A stretch of DNA of 64,000 bases, taken from the NCBI GenBank assembly GCA_963725655.1, contig CAVRYY010000001.1, forward strand, positions 992,001 through 1,056,000, read 5' to 3'. A program made the translations under genes and the position numbers. This document shows, one piece after another, positions 35,431 to 44,272 of this stretch (position 1 is its first letter; every line of letters starts with the position of its first letter). The DNA is from CAVRXT01 sp963725655. Its GTDB lineage: Bacteria; Acidobacteriota; Terriglobia; Acidiferrales; UBA7541. The notes beneath the pieces were generated by a model. That model was not told the DNA's origin. It was given only the letters and a program-made list of their open reading frames with translations, and did no database searches.

Positions 35431-35536
35431 GTGCAAGGCTAAATAGGCCAAAGGACGTACCACAATAGACCTCACCGGTTCTTCCGCGTTGCGAGTTTTC
35501 GAGCAGAGATCGGCGCCGAGCGCTGCGCCGCCGCGT

Positions 35537-38500
35537 TCAGAATGCCAGTTTCAATCCGAGCTGGCCGATGCGCGCTTCTCTGGCGCCGGTCACTTCGCCG
35601 AACGGAATATTTCCGTAGTTACCGACGGACGCATACGGATAGACCGTCTGTACCCCGTTCCATTGCGTGTGATTGAAGGCATTGTACGCATCGGCGCGGA
35701 ATTCCAAGCGAAGGTTCTCGACGATTTTGAAAGTCTTGGCGAGAGATAGATCCACATTGTTCTGTCCCGGCGCTCGAATCGTGCCCAGTCCGGAATTTCC
35801 ACGCACGCCGTTGGGCGGAAGGGTGAACGCGTTGACATTAAATTGCTGTGTGAACGTCTTTTGCCCGTGGCTCAGATTTGGATTTTGGCCCGGCGCTATG
35901 GTGAGTTCATCCTGGCCGGCGTAATCCGAAGCGGTCGTCTCCTGGTTCACGATCGTATCCGCGTCACCGGACTCGAGGGTAGCGATGCCGCTGAGCCTCC
36001 ATCCCGTTAACGGAACTTTTGCCCAGGCCGACCATCCGCCCCCGTACACCGGCGCCCAGATGCCGCTGAGGACAAAGCGCTGGCGGTGCGAGAAAGTCGA
36101 TTCTCCGGAATTAGGTATGTTGGGATATTGGAATCCGTTGTAGCCACCATCGCCGTTGGCCGCCAGCGTGTTCTGCCAGGGATAACCGGAGGTGGTCTTT
36201 GCCAATGTGTAGTTGGACAGAAACTGGAATCCGTTGTGGAAGACATGCTTGTACGCCACGATGGCGCCGTTGTAGTGAGAACTCAGGGTCGGCCGCAGGA
36301 CGTAGATATCGCTAAACCGGCCGAGATTGTTCGGACGCGCGGCGTCAAATGCATTCTGGGTGGGCCAGCCGGTCTGATACGCAGGCAAATTGATATTCAC
36401 GTAATTGGAACCGTCTCGTCCCTGGGTGCCGACGTAAGACACGGTAACGAAATCATGGGAAGTGACTTGCTTCTGGAAATCGAAGATATAACGGTGGTAA
36501 TACGGCAGAGGCGTGGACTTCTGATCGGAGTAATAGATAGCTTGCAGCGCGCCGTCGCCGAAGTAGCCCTGGCCCTTCCCGGTGGTCACCGGATACTGGC
36601 CGGGCGTCAAGCTCGGTTCCCCTTGGAAAATCTGGGAGAGAGTGAGTGCCGGAGTATCGGAAGGTACGCCAGCGCGTACATTGGAGAGTTCATCTCCAAT
36701 AAAGTAACCGGGCACTCCGCTGGTCGTGTCGTCAAGCACGCTGGCTAACTGCGTGGCGCCTGCGTCGTAGAAGAGCCCATATCCGCCCCGCACGACGATC
36801 GAGGGTCGCGGGCTATAGGAAACGCTAATCCGCGGGCCAAAATCATGCTTCGGCGTGGACAAGTAGTGTTGCGGCACGGAGGGGTCAATGCCCGGCACGC
36901 CCAGAACTCCGCCGTCCGCGGTGGGCGAGTACACCGCGCAGCACAGCTTATTCAGCGCATAGGCCGGAACGTCCAGGTCATATCGCAGTCCCATGGAAAT
37001 CGTCAGCTTGGGTGTGACCTGAAACTTGTCGTTGATATACATTCCCCAGTCCGGAAAGATCATGTTGACCTCGGGCGAGGTCGGATCGCCGCCGGTAAAG
37101 TCGTAGCGCTGATGGATGACTTGGGGAAGGCCCAACAGTAAGTCCGCAATTCCATCGCCGCCCGCGTAATTCTGATCGTAACCACCCGAGGTGAACTCCT
37201 GACGGGGAAACCCGTCGTTATAGGATCCCTCGCCAAACGTCACGAAACGAATGAAGTCCCAGTCATACTCGCCTTTCCGGAAAACATCGAGGCCCGCCGA
37301 AATCGTATGTCTGCCATGCGCCCAGGTCACGTTGTCGGAAATCTGGAAGGTGTGATTTGCGGCCCGGAATACTTCGTTGAAACCCGGGCTCGAGTAGCCA
37401 TAAACGTCCAATGCCAGCACCCCGTGGGTCAGCCCCGTGCCGGTATTCTGGAAAATCGAATTGAACGGGTTGGCGCTGCTGTTGAGATAGCTGATCGCGC
37501 TCGGAGCCTGGGTTTGCAGCGCGGCTTGGCCGACGCCAAAGATGAATTCATTGGTTAGACGGGAAGTAAAGACGTGCGCATAGTTGACGGTGACCAAATA
37601 GGATTTGTCGTCGACATTCTGTATATACAGCTGCGAAGGCGGTACGTTGCCGGAGTTATCGTTAGTGCCGTGGGATTTTGACCAGGTGACGAACACCACG
37701 TCTTTATTGGTGATACGCGCGTCGAAGCGAGTGTCGATGTGATAGTTGGTGAAACCCAGAGTTTGGGTAGTTGAATAGTTCGGCAAATAACTTGGAGTAT
37801 TCGGAATGTTCGGCAACGGATAAAGGGCCAGCAGTGCTGCCGAAGCCGGGTCGACCATCGGTGACCCATCGGGCCGCGTGGCCTGGTCCAGCCGGTTGCC
37901 AGGAATGATCGGGCGGGTGCTAAACCCGCTGGCGTCGTAAGTTGTCTCGAAGGGATTATAGAGTTGTAGAGGACTCGGTCCGTTGAGAAGCTCGCTGAAG
38001 TTCCCGGTCCGTTCGGCCGCCGAAGGAACCGAAGTGTACACAGGTTCCGAGCCGTCATGCTCGATGAAGTCTTCGTAGTTGACAAAAAAGAACAGCCTGT
38101 TTCTTAGCGAGGGAAGAACTTTGGGAATGAAAACCGGTCCGCCGAAGTTGCCGCCGAATTGATTGCGGCGGAGGGTAGGCTTTATCGCTGGAGTGCCTAG
38201 CACCAGCAGTGATTCGGCTTTGTCGAAGGGATTGATGGCGTTGAGATCGTCGTTTTCCAGGTAGTCATAGCCGGCGCCGTGGAAACTGCTGCCTCCGCCC
38301 TTGGTCTGAATCGAGAGCGTGGAAATGTCGCGGCCATTGGCTGAGGAAAAATCGGCCACTTGAATGTTCACTTCGCCGATCGCTTCGATCGACGGAGCGT
38401 AGCTGATGCTGCTCTCGTAGTTGTCGTTGATATTGATTCCGTTGATGTAATAGCCATTGTCCCGCGATCCTTCGATCAGGCCCCCGGACGTAAAGACAAG

Positions 38501-39154
38501 GCCGCCGCTCGCAAACTGCGCGCCGACCGAATAAGTGCCTCCCGGATTGACGTTGAGCTGGGGAGTGGTGGCGATGCCAGGGGTCAAAGCGGCAAACTCC
38601 GTAAAGTTCCGGCCATTCACCGGAAGATCTTCCACCTGCTGCGGGGAAACGTCGGTGCTCAGGTCGGCTGGGCCGGTATCCATGGTCACGGCGCCGCTGC
38701 TGACGGTCACGGATTGCGCCAGAGATCCAGCGCTCATCTTGAAATCGTAGCGGCTCGTGCGGCCGATATTAACGGTGATGGGCTCGGACTGTGCGGCTTT
38801 GAAACTGGTTGCCGATGCGTTGATTTGGTACTGACCTGCCGCGAGGTCCGCAAAGTCGAAATGGCCGGTGGCGTCGGTGACGGACTGCCGTGACTGCTTC
38901 TCGGCGAGGTCCACCAGGGTGACCTGGGCCCCGACGATGACTGCGCCGGAGGGATCGAACACGAATCCCTCCACGCCGCCGCGCTGCGCAAATTGGGCGA
39001 TGGCCGGCGCTGCGAGGAACAGCGCGGGAAGCATCAGCAGCAGCGCGCTAAACGATCGCGTCAGCCGGCGGCGCCTGCCTGAAAATGTGTGTCGGAAACG
39101 AAAGCCTTTCAGAGTCCCAGCCGGTCTTGCCGACGCATCACAGGTTTCCCACAT
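35537..39154 (-). CDS. TonB-dependent receptor 2, Oar-like with CarboxypepD_reg domain
   Basis: A 1,205-residue outer-membrane receptor. A signal peptide (about 30-54, LMLPALFLAAPAIAQ) lies after an arginine-rich start. A carboxypeptidase-regulatory domain follows (GGVEGFVFDPSGAVIVGAQVTL, about 58-145), then the plug (VEDLPVNGRNFTEFAALTPGI, SPSIEAIGEVNIQVADF) and the barrel ending in LGLKLAF. The ATG at 39154 is preceded by GGAGGG. The long N-terminus before the signal helix could mean a start further inside. It is tail-to-tail with the GH27 gene. Substrate unknown. Confidence 0.93.
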   Translation of the reverse strand: MWETCDASARPAGTLKGFRFRHTFSGRRRRLTRSFSALLLMLPALFLAAPAIAQFAQRGGVEGFVFDPSGAVIVGAQVTLVDLAEKQSRQSVTDATGHFDFADLAAGQYQINASATSFKAAQSEPITVNIGRTSRYDFKMSAGSLAQSVTVSSGAVTMDTGPADLSTDVSPQQVEDLPVNGRNFTEFAALTPGIATTPQLNVNPGGTYSVGAQFASGGLVFTSGGLIEGSRDNGYYINGININDNYESSISYAPSIEAIGEVNIQVADFSSANGRDISTLSIQTKGGGSSFHGAGYDYLENDDLNAINPFDKAESLLVLGTPAIKPTLRRNQFGGNFGGPVFIPKVLPSLRNRLFFFVNYEDFIEHDGSEPVYTSVPSAAERTGNFSELLNGPSPLQLYNPFETTYDASGFSTRPIIPGNRLDQATRPDGSPMVDPASAALLALYPLPNIPNTPSYLPNYSTTQTLGFTNYHIDTRFDARITNKDVVFVTWSKSHGTNDNSGNVPPSQLYIQNVDDKSYLVTVNYAHVFTSRLTNEFIFGVGQAALQTQAPSAISYLNSSANPFNSIFQNTGTGLTHGVLALDVYGYSSPGFNEVFRAANHTFQISDNVTWAHGRHTISAGLDVFRKGEYDWDFIRFVTFGEGSYNDGFPRQEFTSGGYDQNYAGGDGIADLLLGLPQVIHQRYDFTGGDPTSPEVNMIFPDWGMYINDKFQVTPKLTISMGLRYDLDVPAYALNKLCCAVYSPTADGGVLGVPGIDPSVPQHYLSTPKHDFGPRISVSYSPRPSIVVRGGYGLFYDAGATQLASVLDDTTSGVPGYFIGDELSNVRAGVPSDTPALTLSQIFQGEPSLTPGQYPVTTGKGQGYFGDGALQAIYYSDQKSTPLPYYHRYIFDFQKQVTSHDFVTVSYVGTQGRDGSNYVNINLPAYQTGWPTQNAFDAARPNNLGRFSDIYVLRPTLSSHYNGAIVAYKHVFHNGFQFLSNYTLAKTTSGYPWQNTLAANGDGGYNGFQYPNIPNSGESTFSHRQRFVLSGIWAPVYGGGWSAWAKVPLTGWRLSGIATLESGDADTIVNQETTASDYAGQDELTIAPGQNPNLSHGQKTFTQQFNVNAFTLPPNGVRGNSGLGTIRAPGQNNVDLSLAKTFKIVENLRLEFRADAYNAFNHTQWNGVQTVYPYASVGNYGNIPFGEVTGAREARIGQLGLKLAF

Positions 39155-39451
39155 ACGTCCCTCCAGGCACGACAGAGCAAAAAAAGCAGTCGATTGGGAT
39201 TTAAGGGCCGAACATAAGGATCGCTTTGAAACGATTCAATTGTACCGGCAAATGTATTCCAACACGTGAAACGCTGTCAAGCCACTATTCGTATCGCAGC
39301 GCTACCTTCGGAAGCAGCACGATACCCAGCTCAACTTGAAGCAAAGCGTTCAGGGAAGGGAATCGATGATGCTCGCCTCAGCCATAGGTACAGGAACCTG
39401 ATGCGATGGAGCCGGTAACGTAGGCCGTCGGCAAGAGCGTAAGCTCCGTTC
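39155..39451. other. Gap upstream of TonB receptor 2
   Basis: A 297-base gap between the receptor start and the vapC stop; it must contain the minus-strand promoter of the receptor. No strong repeat, terminator or open frame was seen. Confidence 0.35.
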
Positions 39452-39859
39452 TTACCAAATCGTCTGAATTGCGTTCGACCGGCGGATCTCGGAATCCGCG
39501 GTGAGCAAGGATAGCCCCTCGGCGAGCGCGGTCGCCCCGATGATGCGGTCTGCCGGATCTCTAGGGTAAGTTGCGGGAAGGCTCAGGGCGCGAGTACACG
39601 CCTGGCGGCTGATGGGCAGGACAACGAACCGACTTTCGACCTCTTGCAGCAACGATTCGACGCTGATGTCGAGTCCGATCCGGCCCTTACTCGCGAACAT
39701 GGCCAATTCCCACAGGGTAATGTCGGAAATCGCCAAGCTACTTGCAGTCTTTCTCGCGTCGGCAATGGCGGTTCTTGCGTTATTGGAGATCTTATCTGGG
39801 GCAAACGCCAGCCACAGCACCACATGCGTATCGAGTAGGATCACGCGAGGTCGCCCCAC
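39452..39859 (-). CDS. vapC: VapC-type PIN-domain toxin
   Basis: A 135-residue PIN-domain endoribonuclease toxin. The acidic residues expected of the active site are present: LLDTHVVLW near the start, DITLWELAMF in the middle, and DPADRIIGATAL followed by LLTAD. VapC toxins cleave tRNA or rRNA. The gene overlaps the antitoxin stop: the ATG at 39859 gives a 19-base overlap; a GTG at 39844 overlaps the stop as GTGA. Either start is possible. Confidence 0.9.
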   Translation of the reverse strand: MGRPRVILLDTHVVLWLAFAPDKISNNARTAIADARKTASSLAISDITLWELAMFASKGRIGLDISVESLLQEVESRFVVLPISRQACTRALSLPATYPRDPADRIIGATALAEGLSLLTADSEIRRSNAIQTIW

Positions 39860-40074
39860 TCTTCCAGCAAAAGGACGGGCGAAACGACGTCTCCAGTGAT
39901 GGCGCCTTTCCCTGCGAGGAAACCGTAGATTTCGTCCCTCTCCGTCTCAATGGGGACCAACTTAGCCACCGGCTTTCCGCGCTTGGTGATTACCACCGTC
40001 TCGCGCTTGGCCTGAACCTCGTCCATCACCGCGAGACATTTCGCTTTGAACGACCCTGCGGCCATAGTCTTCAT
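39841..40074 (-). CDS. Phd/YefM-family antitoxin of the VapC toxin
   Basis: A 77-residue antitoxin with the Phd/YefM N-terminal fold (AAGSFKAKCLAVMDEVQAKRETVVITKRGKPVAKLVP) and a C-terminal tail that would wrap the toxin (VLLLEEWGDLA). The antitoxin is of the Phd class although the toxin is VapC, a common mixed pairing. GAGGCTCGAG before the ATG at 40074 gives a ribosome site. An inverted repeat upstream may be its operator. Confidence 0.9.
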   Translation of the reverse strand: MKTMAAGSFKAKCLAVMDEVQAKRETVVITKRGKPVAKLVPIETERDEIYGFLAGKGAITGDVVSPVLLLEEWGDLA

Positions 40075-40094
40075 CTCGAGCCTCTGTTACAACT

Positions 40095-40110
40095 ATGGTC
40101 ATAATACCAT
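40095..40110. promoter_or_regulatory. Inverted repeat upstream of the antitoxin gene
   Basis: ATGGT-CATAAT-ACCAT, a 5-6-5 inverted repeat, ending 21 bases upstream of the antitoxin start. Autorepression at such sites is general for toxin-antitoxin operons. Confidence 0.5.
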
Positions 40111-40190
40111 GGTCATGCGTCAAACTGCGGCTCGATGAGTAGGCTGACCGAGGATTACTGTATCTGTAACATAATGATAGCGTTAGGTGA

Positions 40191-40811
40191 TTATGAGGGC
40201 AATCCGACCGCACGCAGGCAGAACTTTTCGAGCATATGCACCAGTCGGTCTCGGTTGACGCGCTTCTCCTTAATAATGCACGCGTCATCCACTAGGCCGT
40301 GAAGGCCGCTGAAAAGGAACACCGCTGTGGAACGAGCGTCGTCGAGTGGCCACGCCCCGGCGTCGGCGCCAGCCTGCAGCAGCCCGCTGAGATGATCGAT
40401 GATGATGTTGTCAACCAGGCCTTCCCGAGTCGGAGGACGATGGGAACCGGCAAATACCACGTCGTGCAGCCGAATCGAATCGAGGTAGCCGGCCATACCG
40501 GCTCGGGCCCATGTGGCCAGCTTTCCCTTCCAGTCCTGGTTCGGTCTAGCGGCGATCGCCGCTTTTATTCCCGCCAGCAGCCCTTCCGCGAAGTGTTGGC
40601 CAAGCGCTGCAAGGATGTCCTCTTTGGACGAGAAATAGAGATAGAACGTCCCTTTGGCGACGTCAGCGCCCGACGTGATCTGCTCGATCGTCGTCGGCCC
40701 CACGCCATGCTTGAGGAACAGGCGCTGCGCGGCGATCATCAACTCTTCGCGGCGCTCTTCAGCCGGCTTGGTCCTCGGACGGCGGTGCTTGGTTGCGGTT
40801 GCGGTGCGCAT
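40191..40811 (-). CDS. TetR/AcrR-family regulator of the MFS exporter
   Basis: A 206-residue repressor. The N-terminal HTH (MIAAQRLFLKHGVGPTTIEQITSGADVAKGTFYLYFSSKEDIL) is typical of TetR, with a variable ligand-binding C-terminal domain. The frame is open to 40871, but the ATG at 40811 is preferred because it starts the HTH-linked region and avoids overlap with the MFS gene. It lies 40 bases after the MFS stop, same strand, so it is in one operon with the exporter and likely controls the operator at 42214. Confidence 0.88.
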   Translation of the reverse strand: MRTATATKHRRPRTKPAEERREELMIAAQRLFLKHGVGPTTIEQITSGADVAKGTFYLYFSSKEDILAALGQHFAEGLLAGIKAAIAARPNQDWKGKLATWARAGMAGYLDSIRLHDVVFAGSHRPPTREGLVDNIIIDHLSGLLQAGADAGAWPLDDARSTAVFLFSGLHGLVDDACIIKEKRVNRDRLVHMLEKFCLRAVGLPS

Positions 40812-40851
40812 TAATGGCGAAGCCTCCCCGGCGCGATAGCGCGATTGAGCA

Positions 40852-42171
40852 CTAATCACTGACCGTCGCAAAGCTCACCGGCGACGCCTCGATTCCGTCC
40901 AGGCGATCCGCCTCCCGCAGGGCAGGGAACATCCGCGCCCACGCCGCGGTGACTACCAACGAACCTACTCCGCCGAAGATCGCTGCGCCCACTGGTCCGA
41001 GCACCCGGGCGACCACCCCGGTTTCGAACTCGCCGAGCTCCGCGGATGCGCCGATGAACAGCCATGCCACCGCCGAAACGCGTCCGCGCATGTGGTCCGG
41101 CGTGACGATTTGCACCAGGGACTGTCGGACGTAGACCGAAATCATGTCCGCCGCGCCCAACGCGGCCAGCGCGATCACCGAGACGATCATGGATTTGGAA
41201 ACGGCGAAAATCACCGTCGCCACGCCGAACGCGCCCACCCCGGCGAACATCCAACGGCCGGCGCGCCTATGCAGCGGCCAGCGGGTGAGCGCAAAGGCCA
41301 TAGCCATCGCGCCAATCGCCGGGCCGGATCGAAGTATGCCGAAGCCATGCGCGCCCACCTTCAACACGTCGCTGGCGAACACCGGCAACAGCGCGGTGGC
41401 GCCTCCCAGCAGTACGGCGAAAAGGTCCAGCGAGATCGCGCCCAGCACGATCTTGTTGGTCCAGACGTAAGCGATTCCTTCGCGGATCTGCTCCAGGCGC
41501 GAACCGGGCTGGGGTTCGGGGCGGGTGTTGGCGCGGATAAAAAGCATAGCAACCACCGCAGCGGAATAAAGCACCGCTGAGCCTGCGTAAGCTACCGCCG
41601 GCGACGCGGCGCACAGCACCCCGCCGATCCACGGGCCAATCACAAATGCGATTTGGTCACCCAGCGAGTATCGGGAAATGGCGTGCGTCAGCATCTCCCT
41701 CGGCACCAGCATCGGCCCCATCGCTCCACCGGCTGGAGACAAGAACGCGCGCGAAGCTCCGAATACCGCGGCGATCGCAAAAATGGGGAACAGACTTGCG
41801 CCGGCGCGCAAGGAAAGCAACGCCAGCGCCAGCACGCAGACGATCTCCGCTCCGGTGCACAGCAGCACGATAGCGCGGCGGTCGCGCCGATCGGCGGTGG
41901 CCCCGGCGATGAACGTGAGCAGGAACAGCGGCACGAACTGCGCCAGCCCCACCATGCCCACCAGGAAGGCGCTCTGCTCGACGCTGCGCGCGTGGCGGGC
42001 CAGGGTGTAGACCTGCCAGCCGATGGTGACGCTCTCGGCCTGCACCGCCAGCGTAGAGAACATCCGTGCCCACCAGAACAGGGCAAACGCGCGATGCTTG
42101 AACACCGCGGGAGGCAGCGCGGCAGGCGATTCCGTCTTCAGCGACCGCTCGAGTTGAATATCCAATCCCAC
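40852..42171 (-). CDS. MFS transporter, EntS-like (12-TM exporter)
   Basis: A 439-residue MFS permease of the enterobactin-exporter (MFS_3) type. There are about 12 hydrophobic segments, beginning near FALFWWARMFSTLAVQA; the motif-A-like ATADRRDRRAIV falls between helices 2 and 3. Substrate unknown. The start is given as GTG at 42171 after AAAGGA; a TTG six bases inside has better spacing. It is the first gene of a two-gene operon with a TetR regulator. Confidence 0.86.
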   Translation of the reverse strand: MGLDIQLERSLKTESPAALPPAVFKHRAFALFWWARMFSTLAVQAESVTIGWQVYTLARHARSVEQSAFLVGMVGLAQFVPLFLLTFIAGATADRRDRRAIVLLCTGAEIVCVLALALLSLRAGASLFPIFAIAAVFGASRAFLSPAGGAMGPMLVPREMLTHAISRYSLGDQIAFVIGPWIGGVLCAASPAVAYAGSAVLYSAAVVAMLFIRANTRPEPQPGSRLEQIREGIAYVWTNKIVLGAISLDLFAVLLGGATALLPVFASDVLKVGAHGFGILRSGPAIGAMAMAFALTRWPLHRRAGRWMFAGVGAFGVATVIFAVSKSMIVSVIALAALGAADMISVYVRQSLVQIVTPDHMRGRVSAVAWLFIGASAELGEFETGVVARVLGPVGAAIFGGVGSLVVTAAWARMFPALREADRLDGIEASPVSFATVSD

Positions 42172-42201
42172 AGGTCCTTTTGTTCCAGGCGATCCACAGC
42201 T

Positions 42202-42231
42202 ACTTTACTCTACTGACTGGTGGTCAGTCAA
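42202..42231 (-). promoter_or_regulatory. Promoter of the MFS-tetR operon with embedded operator
   Basis: On the minus strand: TTGACT (42231-42226), 18 bases, TAAAGT (42207-42202). The palindrome TGACTG-GTGGT-CAGTCA at 42214-42230 overlaps the -35 and the spacer, so a bound TetR would block polymerase. Confidence 0.7.
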
Positions 42232-42393
42232 TAGCAGAGGTAACTGCCTCCCTGCTTGCCAGCCTCGCGTTCGCCGCACCCTCCGAAGCACTCCCCGCGT
42301 CTCCCATCTCCGTCCGCCGCAATGCGCGCATCGATGCGTTTGCCGGGTCGACATTGATGGCATAATCCCTGGTGAATTTTCGGAGGATCGCTA

Positions 42394-44118
42394 ATGTCGT
42401 CTTTAGTGACTCGCAGGACGTTCCTGAACGTGAGCGGACAGGCGGTTGCGGTGGTAGCGGCAACGCAGTTTTTCGTCGTGGAATCGCGGACCAAGGAAGT
42501 GAAGAGCAAGTATGCGGATTGTTTCAAGCCGCTCGATGCGTTCATCGAGCAGTACATGCGCGGCATGAATGCGCCGGGCATGACCCTGGTGATGGCCGAC
42601 CGCGACGGAGTGCAGCGCGTCGCCACCTATGGTCTTGCCGATCGCGAACAGCACATCGCCGTGAAGCCCGAGCAGCTCTTCGAAATTGGCTCGATCAGCA
42701 AATCCTTCGTCGCCAACTGTCTCTTGCAGCTCCACCAGGAAGGCAAACTCGATCTAAATAAGCCGATCGTCGAATATCTGCCGTGGTTTCGCATCGAATC
42801 CAATTTCCCCCCGATCACCACTCATCATCTTCTGACGCATTCCTCGGGATTGCCCGGCAACGCTCCGCTGTTCCTCAGCGACCCGGCCGCGAAGCACCGC
42901 GCCGCCAATCCGCCGGGTGAGCGCTTCCATTATTGCAACACAGCATTCGCCGCGCTCGGGCACCTGGTGTGGACCCTGGACGGCCAGTCATTGTCCCAAT
43001 CTTTTCGGCGCCGCGTCTTCGATCCTTTGGGCATGACCGCAACCTCGCCGGTAATTTCGCTCGATATTCGCGACAAGCTCGCCAAGAATTATTCCGTCTT
43101 TCAAAACGATCGCCCGTATCCGCGTCAAGGGCGCCTCAGCGAAGCGCAAGCCATCGTCATCACCGACGGCTCCGGCTGCATCGCTTCCACCCCGCACGAC
43201 ATGGGGCTATATATCCAAATGATCGCCAATCACGGTCAAGGCCCGAAAGGCCCGCTGCTCTCCAGCGAGAGCTTCGGTCTGTTCTCGCAGCCGCATATCA
43301 AGGCGGAAGAGTTCGGTCCGACGGCCAGCTACGGATACGGCATCGCGGTCGACACTCTCGATGGTCACAAGATCGTGCGCCACACCGGCGGCATGGTTTC
43401 CTTTGCATCGTCAATGCACGTGGATATCGACGATGGCACCGGCGCCTTCGCTTCCATCAACGCGATGCAAGGCTATCGCCCCAACCCGGTCGCGCAGTAT
43501 GCCATGCAGCTGATGCGCGCCAAGCGGGCCAGCACATCGTTTCCCGCTGCTCCGCCGCTGGATTCGCCAAGCGCAATAAAAGATTCTTCCGACTACGTGG
43601 GTAAGTATCACAGCGATGAGGATCGCAACTTTGAAATCGCGGCGACCGGTGAAAGTCTGTGGCTGCTCTACAACGGCGAGCGCGCGGCCATGGAAAGAGC
43701 GCAGGGCGATGCGTTCACCGTGGCGCACCCGGATTTCGAACGATTCGCGCTGCTCTTTGGCCGCGCCGACGAGAAGGACCCGAAAAGCCCAGTCGTCGAG
43801 GCCGGATTTGGCGGCGAGTGGTTTACCAACTCGCGATACACCGGTCCAAAAACTTTCGACTATCCGAAAGAATGGGATAAGTACGTCGGTCACTACCGCA
43901 ACGAAAGCCCCTGGGTCGGCAGCACCCGAATCGTGGTGTACAAAGGCAGGCTAATGGCCGACGGCGCGGTCGCCCTGGAACCAGGCCCAGACGGCGTCTT
44001 TATTTTGCAGGACGAAGAGCACAGCCCGGAGTGGGTCCGCTTCGACGACATCGTCAACGGGAAGTGCATGCACGCGAAATTCTCCGGCGAAGACCTGTGG
44101 CGAGTGATGACAGATTAA
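42394..44118 (+). CDS. Serine hydrolase of the beta-lactamase / class C penicillin-binding family
   Basis: A 574-residue beta-lactamase-fold enzyme. The N-terminus (TRRTFLNVSGQAVAVVAATQF) suggests a Tat-type signal. The active-site motifs are SISK (Ser100-Lys103) and YCN (Tyr180-Asn182), with HTGG near 330 as the third motif. The last ~180 residues form a C-terminal lipocalin-like domain, as in ClbP/esterase relatives. Likely a D-aminopeptidase, esterase or peptidase outside the cytoplasm rather than an antibiotic hydrolase. It is divergent from the MFS exporter and shares its control region. Confidence 0.85.
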   Translation: MSSLVTRRTFLNVSGQAVAVVAATQFFVVESRTKEVKSKYADCFKPLDAFIEQYMRGMNAPGMTLVMADRDGVQRVATYGLADREQHIAVKPEQLFEIGSISKSFVANCLLQLHQEGKLDLNKPIVEYLPWFRIESNFPPITTHHLLTHSSGLPGNAPLFLSDPAAKHRAANPPGERFHYCNTAFAALGHLVWTLDGQSLSQSFRRRVFDPLGMTATSPVISLDIRDKLAKNYSVFQNDRPYPRQGRLSEAQAIVITDGSGCIASTPHDMGLYIQMIANHGQGPKGPLLSSESFGLFSQPHIKAEEFGPTASYGYGIAVDTLDGHKIVRHTGGMVSFASSMHVDIDDGTGAFASINAMQGYRPNPVAQYAMQLMRAKRASTSFPAAPPLDSPSAIKDSSDYVGKYHSDEDRNFEIAATGESLWLLYNGERAAMERAQGDAFTVAHPDFERFALLFGRADEKDPKSPVVEAGFGGEWFTNSRYTGPKTFDYPKEWDKYVGHYRNESPWVGSTRIVVYKGRLMADGAVALEPGPDGVFILQDEEHSPEWVRFDDIVNGKCMHAKFSGEDLWRVMTD

Positions 44119-44272
44119 GGAATCGCCGCAACCGCCCTGTCGCCAGAAAGTGAGTCGGTAGGACCGGGCAAATGGCTGGCTCCTGCATACTCGGCATTGC
44201 CCTTGTGCGGGTGCAGCTTCCCAGTGCTTTTTCCCACGTCTCCGGCGGCTTCCTGATTTACGGGTTAAACTT

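Noticed and set aside
42394..44118. Antibiotic-resistance beta-lactamase
   Set aside because: SxxK and YxN motifs are shared with peptidases and esterases; the extra C-terminal domain fits those better.
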